Notes: generated from the sequence alone by a model not told the origin. 64,000 nt of DNA from an uncultured Nitrosomonas sp. (GCA_902826115.1 CADEDO010000004.1:19775-83774), one strand, 5' to 3'. Positions 8,765-19,836 are shown, counted from the first letter of the stretch. Made by a program: numbers and translations.

Positions 8765-9856
8765 GTGCTGAAAATGACACCCCTTAATCAAGCCCACCGA
8801 GACATGAATGCCAAAATGGTGGATTTTGGTGGCTGGGATATGCCGCTGCATTACGGCTCGCAGTTAGACGAACACCACAAAGTACGCCAGGATGCAGGCA
8901 TGTTTGACGTATCTCACATGCTTCCTGTTGATATCAAAGGCGAGAAGGTGCGCGATTTTCTGCGCCATCTAGTTGCCAATAATGTCGACAAACTCACCGT
9001 TCCTGGCAAAGCGCTGTATTCCTGTATGCTGACCCCTCAGGGGGGCATCATTGACGATCTGATCATTTATTTTCTATCTGAGACCTGGTTCCGTATCGTC
9101 GTAAACGCGGGCACAGCCGACAAAGATGTCGCCTGGATGCTAAAACAACGCGATGCACTCGCTCCCAATCTGGAAGTGACTCCCCGGCGTGATCTTGCCA
9201 TGGTTGCAGTGCAAGGGCCTAATGCTCGCGCAAAAGTCTGGCAAGTCATTCCCGGTTCGCAAGCTGCAACGGAAGAACTCAAACTATTTCAATCGACGGT
9301 AGTCGGTGAATATTTTATTGCACGTACCGGTTACACGGGTGAAGATGGTTTCGAAATCATTCTACCGGCTGCCGACGCTTCCACATTTTGGAAAGCGCTC
9401 CATGCCGCTGGCGTAGCTCCTGCCGGATTAGGCGCACGCGACACGCTGCGCCTGGAAGCTGGCATGAATTTATACGGTCAGGATATGGATGAAACCCAGA
9501 ATCCTCTGGAATCGGGACTGAGCTGGACGGTTGATCTGAAGAGCGAGCGGGATTTCATCGGCAAACAGGCGTTGCTGGACACCGCTGTGAAACAGCAATT
9601 GGTGGGCTTGGTACTGATTGATCGCGGAGTATTGCGTAGCCACCAGCAAGTGGTCGGACAGCAGAATGGCGTCGAATATCAGGGTGAAATTACCAGCGGC
9701 GGATTCTCACCCACCATGAATCAATCCATTGCCCTAGCCCGCATACCGGTACAGATATCTGTCGGTGATGAAGTCGATGTCATCGTGCGTGATAAGAAGC
9801 TGCGTGCCAAAGTGGTAAAATATCCGTTCGTGCGCAATGGAAAAGTGCTGGTTTAA
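8765..9856 (+). CDS. gcvT: Glycine cleavage system T protein (aminomethyltransferase)
   Basis: The T protein moves the methylene group from aminomethyl-lipoyl GcvH to tetrahydrofolate, releasing ammonia. The start is GTG at 8765 with GGGAG at 8753-8757; this gives the family N-terminus [21 protein letters not shown]. The 363 residues show the folate-binding layout with [30 protein letters not shown] and [16 protein letters not shown], all typical of GcvT. It is first in the gcvT-gcvH-gcvPA-tpx-gcvPB cluster under the glycine riboswitch. Confidence 0.97.
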   Translation: MLKMTPLNQAHRDMNAKMVDFGGWDMPLHYGSQLDEHHKVRQDAGMFDVSHMLPVDIKGEKVRDFLRHLVANNVDKLTVPGKALYSCMLTPQGGIIDDLIIYFLSETWFRIVVNAGTADKDVAWMLKQRDALAPNLEVTPRRDLAMVAVQGPNARAKVWQVIPGSQAATEELKLFQSTVVGEYFIARTGYTGEDGFEIILPAADASTFWKALHAAGVAPAGLGARDTLRLEAGMNLYGQDMDETQNPLESGLSWTVDLKSERDFIGKQALLDTAVKQQLVGLVLIDRGVLRSHQQVVGQQNGVEYQGEITSGGFSPTMNQSIALARIPVQISVGDEVDVIVRDKKLRAKVVKYPFVRNGKVLV

Positions 9857-9902
9857 TTTGAACTAACTGTAACAAAACATTACTTTAATCTGGAGTGAAA
9901 AA

Positions 9903-10292
9903 ATGAGTATTCCGACACAATTAAAATATACCAAATCCCATGAATGGGTAAAACCTGAGGCGGATGGCACGGTAACCATTGGCGTTACCCACCACGCGCA
10001 GGAATTGCTCGGCGATATGGTGTTTGTCGAGCTCCCACAAACTGGACGCCAACTGACGCAAAAAGAGGAATGTGCAGTGGCTGAATCCGTCAAAGCGGCT
10101 GCTGATGTCTATGCCCCTATTTCTGGTGAAGTCATCGCGGTGAATTCCGGCTTGGAATCCGAGCCTGAGAAAATCAACCAGGATGCTTATTCGGCCTGGC
10201 TATTCAAGCTAAAACCTTCCAATCCTGCTGAATTAGACGCATTGTTGGATGCCGCAGCTTACGCAGAACTACTTGAAAACGAAGATCATTAA
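9903..10292 (+). CDS. gcvH: Glycine cleavage system H protein (lipoyl carrier)
   Basis: The 129-residue protein carries the lipoyl arm that shuttles the aminomethyl group between the P, T and L proteins. The lipoylated lysine is Lys64 in [13 protein letters not shown], the canonical H-protein hairpin. The N-terminus [12 protein letters not shown] is diagnostic. It lies 46 bp after gcvT; TGGAGTGAAAAA precedes the ATG. Confidence 0.97.
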   Translation: MSIPTQLKYTKSHEWVKPEADGTVTIGVTHHAQELLGDMVFVELPQTGRQLTQKEECAVAESVKAAADVYAPISGEVIAVNSGLESEPEKINQDAYSAWLFKLKPSNPAELDALLDAAAYAELLENEDH

Positions 10293-10367
10293 ATCATTCC
10301 CGCACCAACTATGATTTGCATAGATTTTCCTACTTACTTTATTACTTTAAGTTTTTAAAAATACATC

Positions 10368-11720
10368 ATGCCGTTTATTCCACATACCGAAGAAGATATA
10401 GCCGAGATGCTCGCCAGCATTGGTGCGAAGAATATTGAAGAGCTGTTTGATGAAATTCCCAGCGAATTAGTCAGCGGCCAATTAACAGGGGTTCCCCCCG
10501 GACTCAGCGAAATGGAAATAACTCGGCTGATGATGGAACGCGCCGGGAAAGATGGGTTTTATCAAAATTTCATTGGCGCGGGCGCCTATGAGCACCACAT
10601 TCCTGCAGCTGTCTGGCAGATTACCACGCGGGGCGAGTTTTATTCATCCTATACTCCCTATCAAGCGGAAGCCAGCCAAGGAACACTGCAACTATTATAT
10701 GAGTACCAAACAATGATGGCTTCGCTGACGGGCATGGATGTATCCAATGCCAGCATGTACGATGGCGCAACCGCATTGGCTGAAGCTGCACTGATGGCTG
10801 TTCGCTCACATAAAACATCGCGCCGCATTCTGATTCCGAAAACAGTCCATCCGATCTATCGCAAAGTTGTGCGTGCAATTGTCAGCAATCAGAAAATTGA
10901 AGTTGTGGAGCTGCCCTTCGACATTCAATCCGGTCAGGTTCTACCGGAAATGCTCACGGAATTCGGTAGCGAGGAATTTGCCGCACTGGTTATTCCGCAG
11001 CCTAATTTCTTTGGGGTATTGGAACAAGTCGATGCACTCACCGATTGGGCGCACAGTAAGAATGCATTTGCCATCGGCGTGGTCAATCCAACATCACTAG
11101 CGATGCTGACACCGCCGGGTGAATGGGGCAGCAAAGGCGCTGATATCGCGGTTGGTGAAGGTCAACCGCTGGGAATCCCGCTGTCCAGCGGCGGCCCCTA
11201 CTTTGGCTTTATGGCCTGCAAAAACGATCTGGTACGCCAAATGCCTGGACGTATCATCGGCCGCACGACCGATTTAGACAACAAACCTGGTTTTGTTTTG
11301 ACCTTACAGGCACGCGAGCAACACATCCGCCGTTCCAAGGCCACTTCCAATATCTGTACCAATCAAGGGTTGATGGTAACGGCAGCTACCATTTATATGT
11401 CTCTGCTAGGTCCCGAAGGTCTGCGCCGAGTAGCGGCACAATCGCATGCCAATACACTGGAGTTGGTTGAGGAATTGGAAAAAATCAATGGCGTCAAAAA
11501 AACTTTCAGCAGCCCTATCTTCCATGAAGCGGCACTGACTTTGTCGGCATCCACCAGCGCAGTGTTATCCAAGCTTAAACAAAAAGGCGTGCTCGCCGGA
11601 TTGGATTTGCAGGAACATTATCCAGAGCTGGGGAACACACTGCTAGTTTGCGCCACCGAAACGAAAACTTCGGCCGATTTACAGAATTACATTGGGCTTC
11701 TCAAACAAGCGCTCAGTTGA
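10368..11720 (+). CDS. gcvPA: Glycine dehydrogenase (decarboxylating) subunit 1
   Basis: This is the N-terminal half of the split P protein; with GcvPB it forms the heterotetrameric PLP enzyme that decarboxylates glycine. The 450 residues show the family marks: [15 protein letters not shown] at the start, [41 protein letters not shown] and the SSGGPYFGF segment. The split form is found in many bacteria, while E. coli has a fused gcvP. It lies 75 bp after gcvH. Confidence 0.96.
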   Translation: MPFIPHTEEDIAEMLASIGAKNIEELFDEIPSELVSGQLTGVPPGLSEMEITRLMMERAGKDGFYQNFIGAGAYEHHIPAAVWQITTRGEFYSSYTPYQAEASQGTLQLLYEYQTMMASLTGMDVSNASMYDGATALAEAALMAVRSHKTSRRILIPKTVHPIYRKVVRAIVSNQKIEVVELPFDIQSGQVLPEMLTEFGSEEFAALVIPQPNFFGVLEQVDALTDWAHSKNAFAIGVVNPTSLAMLTPPGEWGSKGADIAVGEGQPLGIPLSSGGPYFGFMACKNDLVRQMPGRIIGRTTDLDNKPGFVLTLQAREQHIRRSKATSNICTNQGLMVTAATIYMSLLGPEGLRRVAAQSHANTLELVEELEKINGVKKTFSSPIFHEAALTLSASTSAVLSKLKQKGVLAGLDLQEHYPELGNTLLVCATETKTSADLQNYIGLLKQALS

Positions 11721-11785
11721 TGAATTTTCATTGATACCAATTCGAAACGTATTATTTTTCAATATTTGTGATGAAGGAAAAAACC

Positions 11786-12280
11786 ATGGTTACTCTTAAA
11801 GGAAACCCGATCAAACTTGAAGGCACTTTTCCCAAAGTCGGACAGAAAGCGCCTGCATTTTCTCTAGTAAACAGAGATTTGGTTGATGTTACTCTGGCCA
11901 CTTACGCCGGAAAAAAGAAAGTACTGAACATCGTTCCTAGTCTGGATACGCCCGTTTGCGCGATTTCCACACGCAAATTCAACCAGCAAGCCAGTAATAT
12001 GGATAATACGGTGGTATTGATCATCGCAGCGGATTTGCCATTTGCCATGAGTCGCTTCTGCGATGCTGAAGGACTCGACAAGGTTATTACACTGTCCACC
12101 ATGCGCGGCGCCAATTTCATGAAAGATTATGGCGTGTTCATCGCAGACAGCCCATTTGCTGGCATCACTGCACGCGCAGTGATCGTTCTGGATGAATCCG
12201 ATACCATTATTCATGCTGAATTAGTTCCGGAAATTGCCGACGAACCCAATTATGAAGCAGCTCTGGCTGCCTTAAAATAA
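11786..12280 (+). CDS. tpx: Thiol peroxidase (Tpx, 2-Cys peroxiredoxin)
   Basis: Tpx reduces lipid and hydrogen peroxides at the expense of thioredoxin. Starts are possible at 11768 (GTG), 11771 and 11786; AAGGA at 11774-11778 with seven bases of spacing and the family N-terminus (xVTLKGNP) favour ATG 11786, giving 164 residues. The peroxidatic Cys58 lies in [12 protein letters not shown] and the resolving Cys92 in SRFCDAEG. The gene lies between the two subunits of glycine dehydrogenase, 65 bp after gcvPA and 23 bp before gcvPB, and so should be transcribed with them under the glycine riboswitch. Confidence 0.95.
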   Translation: MVTLKGNPIKLEGTFPKVGQKAPAFSLVNRDLVDVTLATYAGKKKVLNIVPSLDTPVCAISTRKFNQQASNMDNTVVLIIAADLPFAMSRFCDAEGLDKVITLSTMRGANFMKDYGVFIADSPFAGITARAVIVLDESDTIIHAELVPEIADEPNYEAALAALK

Positions 12281-12303
12281 ATTAACGATAACGCCATTAA
12301 ATC

Positions 12304-13779
12304 ATGCTGATATTTGAACACTCGCGCCCCGGGCGTCGTAACTATTCTCAGGCACCGATGACGGTTGCAAGCAAGTCCAAGATCCCACAAAACTTGTTAC
12401 GCAAATCACCTGTACTGCTGCCAGAAGTTTCTGAAATGGATACGGTACGTCATTACACGCGTTTATCACAAAAGAATTTCTCGATTGATACCGAGTTTTA
12501 TCCACTGGGTTCTTGCACGATGAAATACAATCCACGTGCTTGTAACTCCCTGGCCATGCTGCCACAGTTTCTATCCAGACACCCTCTGGCGCCGGAAGAT
12601 ACCGGACAGGGATTTCTGGCTTGCATGTTCGAATTACAGGAAACTTTAAAAGCAGTCACTGGCATGGCGGGCGTCAGTCTGACACCGATGGCGGGTGCAC
12701 AAGGCGAATTGATCGGCGTCATGATGATTCGTGCCTACCATGAATCCCGTGGTGACTTTGCTCGAACTGAAATCATTGTACCGGACGCCGCACATGGTAC
12801 TAACCCAGCTACCGCAGTCATGTGCGGCTTCAAAGTCGTGGAAATTCCCACTGACAAAGAAGGTAACGTGGATCTGGCAGCACTGAAAGCAGCCGTTGGG
12901 CCTAAAACGGCAGGTTTGATGTTGACAAACCCATCCACTCTCGGCGTATTCGAGAAAAATGTGGCTGAAATGAGTCGTGTCGTGCACCAAGCCGGTGGGT
13001 TGCTGTATTACGATGGCGCCAATCTGAACGCCGTTCTCGGCAAAGTTAAACCGGGTGATATGGGATTTGACGTGATTCACATCAATTTGCACAAAACCTT
13101 CTCAACCCCGCATGGCGGCGGCGGCCCAGGTTCTGCTCCCGTCGGCGTAGCCGAGCGTTTGCTCCCCTTCATGCCTGTTCCTATCGTGGCCAAGGAAGGC
13201 GATACTTATCACTGGGTCACTGAAAAAGACAAGCCTCAGTCGATTGGACGCTTGTCTGCACACATGGGGAATGCCGGTGTTTTGTTGCGTGCGTATATTT
13301 ATGTGCGTCTGCTAGGCATGCATGGCATGCATCGTATTTCCGAATTTGCCACACTGAATGCCAATTATTTGATGGCTGAATTGAGTAAGGCTGGATTTGA
13401 AATTGCCTACCCTACCCGCCGCGCCAGCCATGAATTTATTGTCACCATGAAGGACATCAAGGACAAAACAGGGGTTACTGCCATGAATCTGGCCAAACGC
13501 CTGCTGGACAAAGGGTACCATGCGCCTACTACGTATTTCCCGATGTTGGTTCCGGAATGTTTATTGATTGAACCGGCCGAAACCGAATCCAAGGAAACGC
13601 TGGACGCTTTTGTGAGTTCGATGAAAGAAATTCTGCAGGAAATCGAACAACAGCCGGATATGGTAAAAGGCGCGCCTCACACGATGTCCGTGCGCAAGCT
13701 GGATGACGTTAAAGCAGCGCGTGAACTGGATCTGACCTGGAAACCTAGCGCCCTAAGCAAGTCACAAGCATCACGTTAA
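12304..13779 (+). CDS. gcvPB: Glycine dehydrogenase (decarboxylating) subunit 2
   Basis: This is the PLP-bearing half of the P protein, 491 residues. The Schiff-base lysine is Lys264 in [18 protein letters not shown]. The N-terminus [12 protein letters not shown] and the [14 protein letters not shown] block are diagnostic. It is the last gcv gene of the cluster. An imperfect inverted repeat after the stop (around CAAGAACGGAT and ATCCGTTCCTTG, 13796-13846) could terminate or attenuate transcription before the kinase gene. Confidence 0.96.
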   Translation: MLIFEHSRPGRRNYSQAPMTVASKSKIPQNLLRKSPVLLPEVSEMDTVRHYTRLSQKNFSIDTEFYPLGSCTMKYNPRACNSLAMLPQFLSRHPLAPEDTGQGFLACMFELQETLKAVTGMAGVSLTPMAGAQGELIGVMMIRAYHESRGDFARTEIIVPDAAHGTNPATAVMCGFKVVEIPTDKEGNVDLAALKAAVGPKTAGLMLTNPSTLGVFEKNVAEMSRVVHQAGGLLYYDGANLNAVLGKVKPGDMGFDVIHINLHKTFSTPHGGGGPGSAPVGVAERLLPFMPVPIVAKEGDTYHWVTEKDKPQSIGRLSAHMGNAGVLLRAYIYVRLLGMHGMHRISEFATLNANYLMAELSKAGFEIAYPTRRASHEFIVTMKDIKDKTGVTAMNLAKRLLDKGYHAPTTYFPMLVPECLLIEPAETESKETLDAFVSSMKEILQEIEQQPDMVKGAPHTMSVRKLDDVKAARELDLTWKPSALSKSQASR

Positions 13780-13882
13780 ATACAAGCACTCCGGCAAGAA
13801 CGGATCAGATTCATCGCAATATCAGGCATCTATCCGTTCCTTGTCGAGATTACCTACTCCATCTCATTCATCATCAAAACCT

Positions 13883-14818
13883 ATGCGTACACTGATTTGC
13901 GGCTCAATCGCTTACGATAATATTATGGTCTTTCCTGATCATTTTAAAAATCATATCCTGCCAGAAAAGATTCATGTCTTGAATGTCGCTTTTCTGGTTC
14001 CTGAAATGCGCCGTGAGTTTGGTGGATGCGCGGGTAACATCGCCTACAATTTACAAATGCTGGGCGGCGAACCGGTGATGATGGCCACGATTGGAGACGA
14101 CCATACCCCTTATACCGCACGCTTTGATCAACTAAAACTGACTCAGCAGCATGTGCGCCATATCCCCGACACATTCACCGCACAGGCCTTTATCACCACT
14201 GATCTGGATGACAATCAGATTACCGCATTTCATCCAGGCGCCATGAATTTCTCGCACCTCAATTCGGTGAGCGATGCCGAGAATATTCGCTTGGGTATTA
14301 TTGCACCCGATGGACGGGATGGCATGATGCAACATGCGCGTGAATTCCACGAAGCCGGGATCCCTTTTGTCTTCGATCCGGGTCAGGGCTTACCGATGTA
14401 CAATGGCGATGAGCTGCTCGAATTCATCCATAAAGCCGATTACATCGCGGTCAACGATTATGAAGGTCAATTACTGCAGGAACGTACCACACAGAGCCTC
14501 GAATCTCTGGCAAGCAAAGCAAAAGCACTGATTATCACACTGGGCGCGCAAGGTTCCATCATTTATACCAACGGCCAGCAAATTAACATTCCTTGCGTCA
14601 AACCCCAAGCCATCGTTGATCCAACCGGCTGTGGCGATGCTTATCGTGCCGGCCTGCTATATGGCATTGTCAATGACCTGGATTGGCAGACAACCGGACA
14701 ACTCGGCTCACTCATGGGATCGTTAAAAATTGCGCAGCGCGGTGGACAGAACCATCAGTTCTCGCGCGATGAAATCGATCAATATTATTTTGAGAGCTTC
14801 GGAACACGCATTTTTTAA
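13883..14818 (+). CDS. PfkB-family carbohydrate/nucleoside kinase (adenosine kinase-like)
   Basis: A ribokinase-fold kinase of 311 residues. The frame is open from a TTG at 13841, but homologous proteins start MRTLICGSxAYD, which fits ATG 13883. It has the FGGCAGNIAYN sugar-binding motif (PfkB signature 1) and DPTGCGDAYRAGLLYG (signature 2, with the catalytic Asp in GCGDA). Closest in style to proteins annotated as adenosine kinase or carbohydrate kinase. It follows gcvPB in the same direction by ~100 bp and could be co-transcribed. A perfect 14-bp palindrome, TGATCCCGGGATCA (14849-14862), lies just downstream. Confidence 0.85.
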   Translation: MRTLICGSIAYDNIMVFPDHFKNHILPEKIHVLNVAFLVPEMRREFGGCAGNIAYNLQMLGGEPVMMATIGDDHTPYTARFDQLKLTQQHVRHIPDTFTAQAFITTDLDDNQITAFHPGAMNFSHLNSVSDAENIRLGIIAPDGRDGMMQHAREFHEAGIPFVFDPGQGLPMYNGDELLEFIHKADYIAVNDYEGQLLQERTTQSLESLASKAKALIITLGAQGSIIYTNGQQINIPCVKPQAIVDPTGCGDAYRAGLLYGIVNDLDWQTTGQLGSLMGSLKIAQRGGQNHQFSRDEIDQYYFESFGTRIF

Positions 14819-14931
14819 AGCAATTTGCAATTTCTCAGCGCGTTGGGCTGATCCCGGGATCATCCATGGGAATCGTATTATTGAGTACAGCAGCAATATG
14901 ACATTGACCAATCAAAGGAGCGATACTGATC

Positions 14932-15543
14932 ATGAACCTGCATGCCAATCCCTGTTGGACTATCCCTGTTTCAGTGCTCACAAAGTCATTCAGAAAAATA
15001 GTCCTGCCTTTTCTGTTGATTGGGAGTGTTTCGGCCTTGCCTTGCGCTGTGCAAGCCGGAACCTTCCAAATGCAATTCACAATCACTGGCTTTGAATCTT
15101 CAGGTTTAATACCCCCACTGCCCCCGCCACCAACACCAACTGTAACTGGAACAATCACATGGGAAGCAGCCGGTATCCATGCGCCTATTCAGGCGTTTAA
15201 TACCATTGACATGACCATCGACGGACATCGTTATTCCGCCTCGGAGTTGGAATTCTATCGATTCTCCTCGCCAACTTGGGATATGATTGGCGGCCATTTA
15301 AACGGTGTCGATATATTGATGACTGAAACCGATGATTTCTGGATACGCTGGGATAGGGATGCGCTGACTTTCTTTGATTTTGGATACGCCTCCTCTCGCT
15401 TACCGGGCATATGGTCAACTCCGCCACTCAATCCCGAAGACTTCGTTTCATTCAACATTTCCAGCATACCTGAGCCAGCAACAAGCTCACTCATGATTCT
15501 TGGCATGATCCTTATTTCAGTACGGCAATGGCAGCGTCGCTGA
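14932..15543 (+). CDS. PEP-CTERM sorting-domain protein, unknown function
   Basis: The start ATG 14932 is preceded by AAAGGAG (14914-14920). The 203-residue product has a signal peptide (about 20-43, ending PCAVQAG) and a C-terminal PEP-CTERM signal: IPEPA at about 179-183, a hydrophobic helix and a basic tail VRQWQRR. Such proteins are processed by an exosortase and linked to extracellular polysaccharide. The middle region, with a Pro-rich stretch and about 120 residues of mixed sequence, matches no family I recognise. No exosortase gene is in this window. Confidence 0.85.
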   Translation: MNLHANPCWTIPVSVLTKSFRKIVLPFLLIGSVSALPCAVQAGTFQMQFTITGFESSGLIPPLPPPPTPTVTGTITWEAAGIHAPIQAFNTIDMTIDGHRYSASELEFYRFSSPTWDMIGGHLNGVDILMTETDDFWIRWDRDALTFFDFGYASSRLPGIWSTPPLNPEDFVSFNISSIPEPATSSLMILGMILISVRQWQRR

Positions 15544-15604
15544 AGTTATTTGATATTCCTATCGCAAACTTCAGCATCACACTTCTGCGCTAATACTCCC
15601 GGAT

Positions 15605-15844
15605 TTATTTCTTAATTTCTTTGGAAATATCTTCGATGCCTTTTTGGAGCTCTTTCGAAGCATCTTCAACTGCTTCGCTGACATCTTCGATCGCATCACG
15701 AGCTTTTTCGTCAGAACGGCGATCCAGCGCATCGTTGACCTTATCGATGACTTTCTCGGTGGTATTGGTCTGTTTTTGTTCACAAGCGACTAACATCATC
15801 GAAAGTAATAGTGCAATCATCAAATAAATTAATTTCATCTTCAT
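15605..15844 (-). CDS. Small charged helical lipoprotein
   Basis: 79 residues. The frame is open further upstream (to 15985), but MKMKLIYLMIALLLSMMLVAC from ATG 15844 is a typical lipoprotein signal with lipobox LVAC (Cys21), and GAGG lies just upstream on the minus strand. After the lipidated Cys comes a strongly charged, probably helical segment with repeated KVxDxxD / DVSEAVEDA / DISKEIKK patterns. Likely anchored in the inner or outer membrane; function unknown. An alternative start at 15838 is possible. Confidence 0.75.
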   Translation of the reverse strand: MKMKLIYLMIALLLSMMLVACEQKQTNTTEKVIDKVNDALDRRSDEKARDAIEDVSEAVEDASKELQKGIEDISKEIKK

Positions 15845-15984
15845 CTTTCCTCTTGGTGGTTTTAAATTAACTGCATAGTCTTCCGTACTTCCTATGAATT
15901 GTACGCTACGAATCCTCTCCGACAAAGCAAAGCGAGAGATTCGCAAGGATACGCAATCATCATCGACTATCCAATGAAGATGCA

Positions 15985-16833
15985 TCAGGCGAGCTCAACC
16001 CATATCGGTTGATGATCCGAGGCTTCAGTGGTTGCATCGATCCCATGCGCTTTCAAATGACTCACCAGTCCATCCGTGATGAAAACATAATCAAAGCACT
16101 CAGGACGGTCGACAAAATCCACAGGGTGAATGCCGACGGTTGGTGCATGAACTTGCCCCGGATGCAATACAGACCAGGCATCGTTAAAATTGGGTACGCC
16201 TGCAGTGAATGGAGCAAGGATTTGCATACGCTCAGGCGCTGCCGCAGGAAAATTAAGATCTCCGCACAACAACGCCTGCTTGGGCCGGGGAAAGGTTTCA
16301 AAAGCGCCGCCTTGTTCCTCGATGCGTAAATTGCGCGCGGACATGGCGCAGGCCTCGACATGCAAACAGCGAATAGCATCGATCTGTCTTTCCCGCTGTT
16401 GATGCGAATAGTATTCAAGATGTGTCGTCATTACCCGCAATGGGCCGATATCTGCAGTCACAACTGCTTCCACCATGACTCGCTGCATACTGGGAGTTAT
16501 CGATTCAGCCGGCCAGGGCAACAAATGCCGCCAAACTTGACCGACAGGCAAGCGGGAGAAAATGGCGTTGCCAAATAGACTGCGGCCTCCCCGCCTGTCG
16601 GGCACATCCGTCGCCACACCATAGATAGGTGTATAACCGGACAATCCGACTGATAATTCAGCCACTTGATCTTCGCCTTGGCTGCCTGGCAAGCCGGGGA
16701 AATTCACCGCGACTTCCTGCAAGCAAATGACATCAAAATCACCCAATCGATGAATGGTATCCGTTACGCACCCGGGATCCACTCGTCCATCCAGCCCCCT
16801 TGCCCATTGGATGTTCCAACTCAGCAGCTTCAT
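15985..16833 (-). CDS. Endonuclease/exonuclease/phosphatase (EEP) family protein
   Basis: A soluble 282-residue hydrolase of the DNase I/exonuclease III fold. The visible motifs are LLSWNIQWARG at the N-terminus (metal-binding Asn), ICLQEV (catalytic Glu, about residue 40), TTHLEYYSHQQRERQ, LLCGDLNFP (Asp/Asn pair) and the terminal SDHQPIWVEL (catalytic His). Without further motifs it could be a phosphodiesterase, nuclease or lipid phosphatase. It lies immediately upstream of the lipoprotein gene on the same strand. Confidence 0.88.
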   Translation of the reverse strand: MKLLSWNIQWARGLDGRVDPGCVTDTIHRLGDFDVICLQEVAVNFPGLPGSQGEDQVAELSVGLSGYTPIYGVATDVPDRRGGRSLFGNAIFSRLPVGQVWRHLLPWPAESITPSMQRVMVEAVVTADIGPLRVMTTHLEYYSHQQRERQIDAIRCLHVEACAMSARNLRIEEQGGAFETFPRPKQALLCGDLNFPAAAPERMQILAPFTAGVPNFNDAWSVLHPGQVHAPTVGIHPVDFVDRPECFDYVFITDGLVSHLKAHGIDATTEASDHQPIWVELA

Positions 16834-16945
16834 ATGATCTCCCTGTTTATCGTTTATTCATGCAACAAACCACGCATCATTGCTTTACTTTAGATAAAGA
16901 TGCATTGATTATGCAAACTATTTAAGTCTCACGCAAAAACAACCC

Positions 16946-17794
16946 ATGATCACTCTCAAATACCTATTGCTAGCACTGCTTTTAAGCATCGCCACCAGCA
17001 CCGCATCGGCACCGGCCTCTCGATTTGATCATTCGATTTGGGATGAATTGTTACGAGAACATGTGTTTATGATTAACCAGGGGCGAGCCAGTCAAATCAA
17101 TTATTACGGTTTCAGAATGCATCATGGTTTATTGCAAAAATATCTGGCTCAACTTTCTGCAGTCAAAGAAAGTGATTTCTCACACTGGGATAAATCTGAG
17201 CAACTGGCTTTCTTAATCAATGCCTATAATGCTTTTACGGTAGAAATAACTTTGAGGAGTTACTCTGCCATCGCCTATTTCAGGGCTTATGCACCGGTCA
17301 CGTTTAATTGGAAAACTCGATTGATCTCCGTCATAGAAAATAATCGGAAATTAAATTTCATTTTTATGTTTGGAGACACGCTTTCATTAAATAATATCGA
17401 GCACGACATGATTTGGCGTTCTGGAAATTATCATGAACCGCGCATTCATTTCGCCCTCAATCGGGCAACCATTGGCAGTCCGGCATTGCTGAATAGAGCC
17501 TTTACCGGCATGCAACTGGAAGAACAACTGGAATCCGCGACACGTTCATTTTTATCCGATCGATCACGCAATCGATATGACGAAGCAAGCGAGAAACTTG
17601 AAGTTTCAGAACTATTTGATTGGTATAGAGAGGATTTTGAACGCGGTTGGCACGGATGGGATAGTCTCGATCAGTTCTTCGCACACTACCGCGACAACCT
17701 TGCAGACACCCCTGCTGCGAGAGCACGTTTAGCTTCTGCCGATGTATCGATAGAATTTTTGGAGTATAACTGGCTACTGAATGAAAAATATTAG
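16946..17794 (+). CDS. DUF547 protein lacking the family cysteines
   Basis: 282 residues with a signal peptide (about 1-24, ending STASA). It follows the DUF547 order: WDELLREHV, the EQLAFLINAYNAFTVEI block, SLNNIEHDMIW, PRIHFALN, and FTGMQLEEQL. DUF547 proteins normally carry HFALNCASxGCP; here the same block reads HFALNRATIGSP, so both conserved cysteines are replaced by Arg and Ser. The family's function is not settled; if the cysteines matter, this copy would be changed or inactive. It stands alone with no clear ribosome-binding site. Confidence 0.85.
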   Translation: MITLKYLLLALLLSIATSTASAPASRFDHSIWDELLREHVFMINQGRASQINYYGFRMHHGLLQKYLAQLSAVKESDFSHWDKSEQLAFLINAYNAFTVEITLRSYSAIAYFRAYAPVTFNWKTRLISVIENNRKLNFIFMFGDTLSLNNIEHDMIWRSGNYHEPRIHFALNRATIGSPALLNRAFTGMQLEEQLESATRSFLSDRSRNRYDEASEKLEVSELFDWYREDFERGWHGWDSLDQFFAHYRDNLADTPAARARLASADVSIEFLEYNWLLNEKY

Positions 17795-17888
17795 TTCTAT
17801 GGAATGTTGAAAAATAAAGAAATTCTTAAATCATATTGTTGATTTTTTTCAGCTATCAAGCGATCAGAATAGACACTGCTGCCAGACA

Positions 17889-18371
17889 TCAAACAGGGTT
17901 GGCTGACGATTCAGTTTTATTTTGGCAGCGCTCGCATAGTCCATGCAATTCCAGTTGGTTGTGCATCAGTGTAAAACCAGTGCTTTGAATACTGTGTTCC
18001 AGCTCGGCCATAATCTGTTTTTTAATTCCTATTTCCTTCACCGCATGACAGCGATCGCATATCAGGAACTGTGGCGATTCGTGCTGGTGATCGCAAGCGA
18101 TATGAGCACAGGTCACGTACTGACCGGCGGTTTCAAGTTTGTGAACCAATTTCTCCTGAATCAGGAAATCCAGCATGCGATAAACTGACATCACCGGCAG
18201 CGATTCATTGAATTGTTTTTTGTATCTTTCGACAACTTCGTAGGCAGACAGCGGAGTCGATGAAGTGAGCAGAACCGTCAATACATTCTTGCGCTTGCTG
18301 GTTAATTTGGCTCCCGTCGACGCACAGCTTTCTTGAGACTTCTTAATAATCTGATCAATATCAGCAGGCAT
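17889..18371 (-). CDS. zur: Zinc uptake regulator, Fur family (Zur)
   Basis: A Fur-fold metalloregulator of 160 residues. The frame begins at a TTG (18392), but ATG 18371 with GGAAG upstream is more likely. It has the winged-helix region (TSKRKNVLTVLL, VMSVYRMLDFLI) and a C-terminal dimerisation domain with the structural zinc cysteines in LICDRCHA and HGLCERCQ, plus HxHE-type ligands (CDHQHESP). Zur represses zinc uptake genes when zinc is ample. Neighbouring genes on both sides of the COG0523 gene fit a zinc regulon, which is why Zur is chosen over Fur. Confidence 0.85.
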   Translation of the reverse strand: MPADIDQIIKKSQESCASTGAKLTSKRKNVLTVLLTSSTPLSAYEVVERYKKQFNESLPVMSVYRMLDFLIQEKLVHKLETAGQYVTCAHIACDHQHESPQFLICDRCHAVKEIGIKKQIMAELEHSIQSTGFTLMHNQLELHGLCERCQNKTESSANPV

Positions 18372-18579
18372 TTCGTTTGACTTCCAATCCAATGGTGGCG
18401 TAAGTATTTAAGTAAATTGACTGCATAATTACAAATTGCTTTTTATCTGTCTATAACCAAAATACACTTTAGTATGGATACCGTCATCACGCAACAGGCA
18501 GATTCAAACAAAATCAAGTTTTTGCGTTGGCACTTTTATAGATCCAGATCGAAAATTCGCCATGGGATAGATGCGCATT

Positions 18580-19806
18580 TTAACGATTCTCCCAAGAAGG
18601 AAATGGATCTTGCAGAGTAACCCAGTATTGCTTTCCAGCTTCTAGTTCTGCATCGGTCAATAAACAATTATCCAACTGACGACACAGATCCTGCTGATCA
18701 AGACCTTGACCTATGAACACCAATTCTTGACGCATATCACCAAATGGCTCGATCCATTTTTCTTTTATGAAATTAAGATATTCCTGATCATCTGGCCATT
18801 GATCTTTAGGCACAGCTTTCCAAAACATACCTGCACAATCGTAATGCGCAATTCCACCTGCCTGATTCCATTGACCCGCATAATCTGGTCGGGTTGCCAG
18901 CCAAAAATACCCTTTTGAACGCAGTAATTTACCCTGAGGCCAGGATTGATGAAGAAATTCGAAAAATTTCTGTGGATGAAACGGTTTTCTCGCCAAATAA
19001 ACGAAGCTGTAGATACCATATTCTTCTGTCTCAGGAATATGCTCGCCGCGTAACTCCTTTAACCAACCCGGTGCTTGCTGGGCGCGTTCAAAACTGAATT
19101 TTCGTGTATTCAGCAGTTTGGACAGATCGACTTGCCCATTCTCTATCGCAATAATTTCTGCCTGGGTATTAAGATAACTCAGAATGCCATGCAATCTCAC
19201 CAGCTCAGCATGGTTAATCAAATCAGTCTTATTGATCAAAATGACGTCACTGAATTCGACCTGATCAACTAACAAATCGGCCACACTACGCTCATCTTCA
19301 GCACCTAAGCTTTCTCTCGTTTCCTGAAGCATCTTTGCTTCTTCAAAATCTTTGAGAAAATTGACTGCATCAACGACGGTTACCATGGTATCCAGTCGTG
19401 CAATATCCGACAAACTGCTCCCCGTTTCATCCGCAAACGTGAATGTTTCAGCGATCGGTAACGGCTCCGATATTCCTGTTGATTCAATAACCAAATAATC
19501 AAATTTCCCTTCAGTGGCCAGTTTCCGCACTTCAACCAGAAGATCTTCACGTAATGTGCAGCAGATACATCCATTGCTCATTTCGATCAATTTCTCTTCC
19601 GATCTGTTGAATGAAATTTCCTGTTCAATTATGGAAGCATCAATATTGATTTCACTCATGTCATTGACAATGACCGCGACGCGTTTTCCTTGCCTGTTAT
19701 TGAGAATATGACTCAAGACCGTCGTTTTACCTGCCCCCAGAAAACCGGAAAGCACAGTGACCGGTAGACGCGTGTTCACTTTATTGAGCGCGATATTGAG
19801 ATTCAT
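18580..19806 (-). CDS. COG0523 GTPase, zinc metallochaperone (ZigA/YjiA-like)
   Basis: A G3E-family GTPase of 408 residues. The P-loop GFLGAGKTT is at residues 21-29, the metal-binding CxCC motif (GCICC) at 80-83, and the guanine-specificity NKTDL near 194. The C-terminal CobW_C domain follows. The length (>400) and the neighbours (zur, ZnuD-like receptor) point to the zinc-starvation branch that delivers zinc to essential enzymes. It is divergent from the receptor gene with a shared 179-bp promoter region containing a palindrome. Confidence 0.87.
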   Translation of the reverse strand: MNLNIALNKVNTRLPVTVLSGFLGAGKTTVLSHILNNRQGKRVAVIVNDMSEINIDASIIEQEISFNRSEEKLIEMSNGCICCTLREDLLVEVRKLATEGKFDYLVIESTGISEPLPIAETFTFADETGSSLSDIARLDTMVTVVDAVNFLKDFEEAKMLQETRESLGAEDERSVADLLVDQVEFSDVILINKTDLINHAELVRLHGILSYLNTQAEIIAIENGQVDLSKLLNTRKFSFERAQQAPGWLKELRGEHIPETEEYGIYSFVYLARKPFHPQKFFEFLHQSWPQGKLLRSKGYFWLATRPDYAGQWNQAGGIAHYDCAGMFWKAVPKDQWPDDQEYLNFIKEKWIEPFGDMRQELVFIGQGLDQQDLCRQLDNCLLTDAELEAGKQYWVTLQDPFPSWENR

Positions 19807-19836
19807 AAATAAACCTTAAAAACAATTGATATTAGC

